Positions 61,341 through 64,000 of a stretch of 64,000 nt of DNA are shown piece by piece (the stretch's first letter is position 1; the number at the start of each line of letters is the position of its first letter). The translations under genes were made by a program, and so were the position numbers. The notes under the pieces were generated by a model that saw nothing but the letters and a program-made list of their open reading frames with translations, was not told where the DNA came from and made no database searches. This DNA comes from Streptosporangium pseudovulgare (lineage in GTDB: Bacteria; Actinomycetota; Actinomycetes; Streptosporangiales; Streptosporangiaceae): assembly GCF_014648055.1 (NCBI RefSeq), contig NZ_BMQJ01000003.1, forward strand, positions 372,001 through 436,000. The letters are read 5' to 3'.

Positions 61341-62106
61341 ACCGCGCCTGCTGTACGTGCCCTTCTGGGTGACCTACGTCTTCCTCTACACGCCGATCGT
61401 GGTGCTCGTCGCCATGTCGTTCAACGCCGGGAAGTCGCCCTACGTCTTCGCCGGGTTCAGCCTGAAGTGGTACGGCGAGCTCGCCGGCGACGCGACCATC
61501 CGCGAGGGCCTGGTCAACACGCTCATCGTGGCCACCGGGTCCACGGTGCTGTCCACCGTCCTCGGCACCCTGCTCGCGGTGGGCCTGGCCCGCCACGCCA
61601 GGTCGCGGGTGCTGGACGCGCTGGGCGTGCTGCCGGCCGTACTGCCCGACCTCGTGCTGGGCATCGGCCTGCTGGTGTTCTACGCCGCGGTCAAGATGAC
61701 GCTCGGGCTGCACTCGGTGCTGCTGGCCCACACCGTGTTCGGCATGGCGTTCGTCACCGCGGTGGTCCGCACCCGGCTCACCCACGCCGACGCCTCCCTG
61801 GAGGAGGCGTCCCGGGACCTCGGCGCCACGCCGATGGCCACGTTCTTCCGCGTCACGCTGCCGCAGCTCGCGCCCGGTGTGGCCGCGGGCGCGCTGCTGG
61901 CGTTCACGCTGTCCATCGACGAGTTCGTCATCGCGTACTTCACCGCGGCGCCGACCACGCCGACCCTGCCCATCGTCATCTACTCAATGGTCCGCTTCGG
62001 GGTCACCCCGGAGATCAACGCGCTGGCGACCCTGCTGCTGGCGGTGAGCTTCACCGTGGTGATCGTGGCCCAGCGGATGACCCGACTGACGGAGTCTCTG
62101 TCGTAA
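61333..62106 (+). CDS. potC: Polyamine-type ABC transporter permease
   Basis: A 257-residue permease overlapping potB by eight bases. It has six membrane helices and the conserved start PFWVTYVFLYTPIVVLVAMS. The EAA loop is EEASRDLGATPMATFFRVTL, and the PotC/PotI motif TLSIDEFVIAYFTAAPTTPT is present. It pairs with the potB product. Confidence 0.93.
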   Translation: MRRPRLLYVPFWVTYVFLYTPIVVLVAMSFNAGKSPYVFAGFSLKWYGELAGDATIREGLVNTLIVATGSTVLSTVLGTLLAVGLARHARSRVLDALGVLPAVLPDLVLGIGLLVFYAAVKMTLGLHSVLLAHTVFGMAFVTAVVRTRLTHADASLEEASRDLGATPMATFFRVTLPQLAPGVAAGALLAFTLSIDEFVIAYFTAAPTTPTLPIVIYSMVRFGVTPEINALATLLLAVSFTVVIVAQRMTRLTESLS

Positions 62107-63503
62107 TGCTGCAGATCACAGGTGTCAGCCGCCGGTTCGGCGAGGTCACGGCGCTGTCGGAGGTCTCCTTGGAGATCCGGCCGGGCGAGTTCTTCGCGCT
62201 GCTCGGCCCCAGCGGCTGCGGCAAGACCACGCTGCTGCGGATCCTCGCCGGGTTCGAGAGCCCCGACTCCGGCGCCGTCACCCTCGACGGCGCCGACCTG
62301 CTCTCGCTGCCCGCGCACCGCCGCCCGATCAACCTCATGTTCCAGTCGTACGCGCTGTTCCCGCACATGACCGTGGCGAAGAACGTCGCCTACGGCCTGG
62401 AGCGGGAGCGGCTGCCCCGGGCCGAGATCCGCGAGCGCGTCGAGGAGGTCCTCGCGAAGGTCGGCCTGGCCGCGATGGCCGGGCGCCGGCCGCAGCAGCT
62501 CTCCGGCGGCCAGCGGCAGCGGGTCGCGCTGGCCCGCGCGATCGTGAAGCGGCCCCGGCTGCTGCTGCTCGACGAGCCGCTGTCCGCGCTGGACAAGAAG
62601 GTCCGCGCGGAGATGCAGCTGGAGCTGAAGCGGCTCCAGCACGAGGTCGGCATCACCTTCGTCGTGGTCACCCACGACCAGGAGGAGGCCATGTCGCTGG
62701 CCGACCGGATCGCGGTCTTCAGCGCGGGCCGGGTCGAGCAGGTGGACGAGCCGGTGGCGCTGTACGAGCGGCCCCGCACGCCGTTCGTCGCCGGTTTCGT
62801 GGGGGCCAGCAACCTCTTCGAGGGCGCGGCCCACGACGGCGGCCTGGACGGTGGCGAGCTCGGCGTCCTGCCGGGCACGGGTGACCTGCCCGAGGGGACT
62901 CCCGCACTGCTGTCCGTACGGCCGGAGCGGATCCGGCTGGAGGACTTCGGCGTGCCCGACGGGGAGCCCTCGGAGGAGCCCGCCGCGGAGACCCCGGAGG
63001 AGCCCGCGGAGGAGTCCCCGGAGAAGCCGGTGGAGTCCGCCGAGTCCCCGGAGCCGGCGGAGGAGTCTCCGAAGGAGCCGACGGCGGAGTCCGCGGAGTC
63101 CGCGGAACCTGTAGAGGACGCGGTCCCGGAGGAGTCGGCGGAGTCCGCGGAGAAGTCCCTGGAGGAGCCCGCTGCGGAGTCCCCGGAGAAGTCTCCGGAG
63201 GAGCCGGTGGAGTCCGCGGAACCCGCGGAGGACGCGGATCCGGAGGAGTCGGCGGAGTCCCCGGAGGAGCCTGCGGAATCCGCGGAGGACACGGATCCGG
63301 AGGAGCCGGCGGAGGGCCGGGGAGTGCTGCGGGGGAAGGTGGCCGACGTCAGCTTCTACGGCGGCGTCTCGCACATCTCCGTCGTCGTGCCGGGGCGCCC
63401 GGCGCCGGTCCTGGTCGCCACCCAGGGGGCCACCAGGGTCCGGACAGGATCGGCGGTGGCCCTCCACTGGGCGGCGGACGACGGGGTGCTGGTGCCTCAA
63501 TGA
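62106..63503 (+). CDS. potA: Polyamine-type ABC transporter ATPase with acidic repeat insert
   Basis: A 465-residue ATPase; ATG 62106 overlaps the potC stop (TAATG). Walker A is GPSGCGKTTL (residues 34-43), the Q-loop is LMFQSYALFP, and the signature LSGGQRQRVALA lies near 132. Walker B LLLLDEPLSALD is near 152. The TOBE domain starts at about 266 (LLSVRPERIRLED) but is interrupted from about 287 to 404 by an acidic repeat made of Glu, Pro, Ser and Ala. It resumes with GVLRGKVADVSFYGGVSHIS. Normal PotA is about 350-370 residues. Its 3' end overlaps the convergent TetR gene by seven bases. Confidence 0.93.
   Translation: MLQITGVSRRFGEVTALSEVSLEIRPGEFFALLGPSGCGKTTLLRILAGFESPDSGAVTLDGADLLSLPAHRRPINLMFQSYALFPHMTVAKNVAYGLERERLPRAEIRERVEEVLAKVGLAAMAGRRPQQLSGGQRQRVALARAIVKRPRLLLLDEPLSALDKKVRAEMQLELKRLQHEVGITFVVVTHDQEEAMSLADRIAVFSAGRVEQVDEPVALYERPRTPFVAGFVGASNLFEGAAHDGGLDGGELGVLPGTGDLPEGTPALLSVRPERIRLEDFGVPDGEPSEEPAAETPEEPAEESPEKPVESAESPEPAEESPKEPTAESAESAEPVEDAVPEESAESAEKSLEEPAAESPEKSPEEPVESAEPAEDADPEESAESPEEPAESAEDTDPEEPAEGRGVLRGKVADVSFYGGVSHISVVVPGRPAPVLVATQGATRVRTGSAVALHWAADDGVLVPQ
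62964..63317 (+). repeat. In-frame acidic low-complexity repeat inside potA
   Basis: Some 354 bases consist of short, degenerate units related to GCGGAGTCCCCGGAGGAGCCG, encoding about 118 residues of E, P, S, A and a few K/D (for example EEPAEESPEKPVESAESPEP). All unit changes keep the frame. It sits exactly in a loop of the TOBE domain between two family-conserved segments. Confidence 0.9.
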
Positions 63504-64000
63504 GACGTCTTGAGCGGGTTGTTCGTCGCGGTCCGGGCGTAGGCCAGGATGAGCTCCGCCGCCTCCTCCGGGCCGATCACCGGGTGGCGGGCCGTTATGC
63601 GGTAACCGTACGCGTCCTCCAGCGCGACCAGGTTGCGCGCGATGACCAGGGAGTCGTCGGCGAGCGTGAAGGTCCCCAGGGCGGCCCCGGTCTCCAGGAC
63701 GCTCTGGTACAGCGAGACCTGGCGGTCGTAGAGCGTGGTGAGCAGCAGGGCGTACATCCGGTTGCGCGGCGCCGCCCCGCCCAGCTCGTTGAGGAGCCGC
63801 ACGTCGGGGTCGTCCGGCCCGTGCGGCAGGCCGGAGCGGATGGTGACGACGAGCTTCTCGACGGGGTCGCGCATGCCGGCGATCCGCTTCAGCCGCTGCT
63901 CGTAGAAGCGCTCCATCCCCGCGTGGTGGGCGTCGACCAGCAGGTCCCCGAGCTGGGGGTAGTGGTAGAGCACCGCCCCGGAGGTCAGCCCGGCCTCCTC
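63497..64000 (-). CDS. TetR-family regulator (N-terminus beyond the window)
   Basis: The minus-strand frame is open to the right edge and stops at 63497. The visible 167 residues begin with EEAGLTSGAVLYHYPQLGDL, the recognition helix region of a TetR protein, and continue into the helical ligand domain (AHHAGMERFYEQRLKRIAGM). It converges on potA with a seven-base overlap, so it may regulate the polyamine-type transporter, although that is only inferred from position. Confidence 0.85.
   Translation of the reverse strand, partial: EEAGLTSGAVLYHYPQLGDLLVDAHHAGMERFYEQRLKRIAGMRDPVEKLVVTIRSGLPHGPDDPDVRLLNELGGAAPRNRMYALLLTTLYDRQVSLYQSVLETGAALGTFTLADDSLVIARNLVALEDAYGYRITARHPVIGPEEAAELILAYARTATNNPLKTSH

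Overview
The window is high-GC actinobacterial chromosome. Third codon positions are almost all G or C, GTG starts are frequent, and the gene families are typical of filamentous actinomycetes: a roadblock/DUF742/GTPase conservon, a HrdB-like group 2 sigma factor, DesK/NarL two-component pairs and a GlnR-type box before amtB-glnK-glnD. The mix of genes suggests the Streptosporangiales or a relative, but that placement is an inference.

Layout. 0-9 kb: small hypothetical genes, a DUF234-type ATPase, a MacB-like ABC exporter, a WYL regulator divergent from a VOC protein, and a two-component system. 9-13 kb: a secreted M4 metalloprotease, then a degenerate HNH endonuclease gene closely followed by a well-folded tRNA with anticodon UAG but no long variable arm. 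13-18 kb: peroxiredoxin, DUF3618 protein, PLP fold-III enzyme, DUF6286/AmaP-like membrane proteins and a membrane glycosyltransferase. 18-21.6 kb: sdaA, gcvH and gcvT behind a tandem glycine riboswitch. 21.7-26 kb: small accessory genes, including an AbiEii-like nucleotidyltransferase pair.

26-36.6 kb is a split histidine-utilisation locus. hutU and an RpiR-type regulator come first. A drug-type ABC transporter with a PadR regulator, a small gene and an SDR lie between. An M20 amidohydrolase, hutF and hutI follow. Both hut transcription units start with the same TGAATG-N4-CATTCA operator. 36.8-48 kb: a sigma factor, a repeat-rich convergent intergenic region, a P450/TetR pair, a DoxX/TetR pair whose TetR has ATC where the start codon should be, a second two-component system, a secreted hydrolase and an iron-regulated siderophore-binding lipoprotein.

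48-64 kb: amtB-glnK-glnD for ammonium uptake and PII signalling, a four-gene conservon, a SIS-domain protein next to a glucosamine-kinase-like enzyme, and a polyamine-type ABC importer (potD-potB-potC-potA). The ATPase of that importer carries a roughly 118-residue acidic Glu/Pro/Ser/Ala repeat inside its TOBE region. A TetR gene runs off the right edge.

Recurring themes are clear inverted-repeat operators next to their regulator genes, GC-rich hairpin terminators between units, and short tandem repeats inside coding regions. No insertion sequence, prophage, integrase or CRISPR array was seen. Start codons were chosen by ribosome-binding site and family N-termini, so some are tentative.
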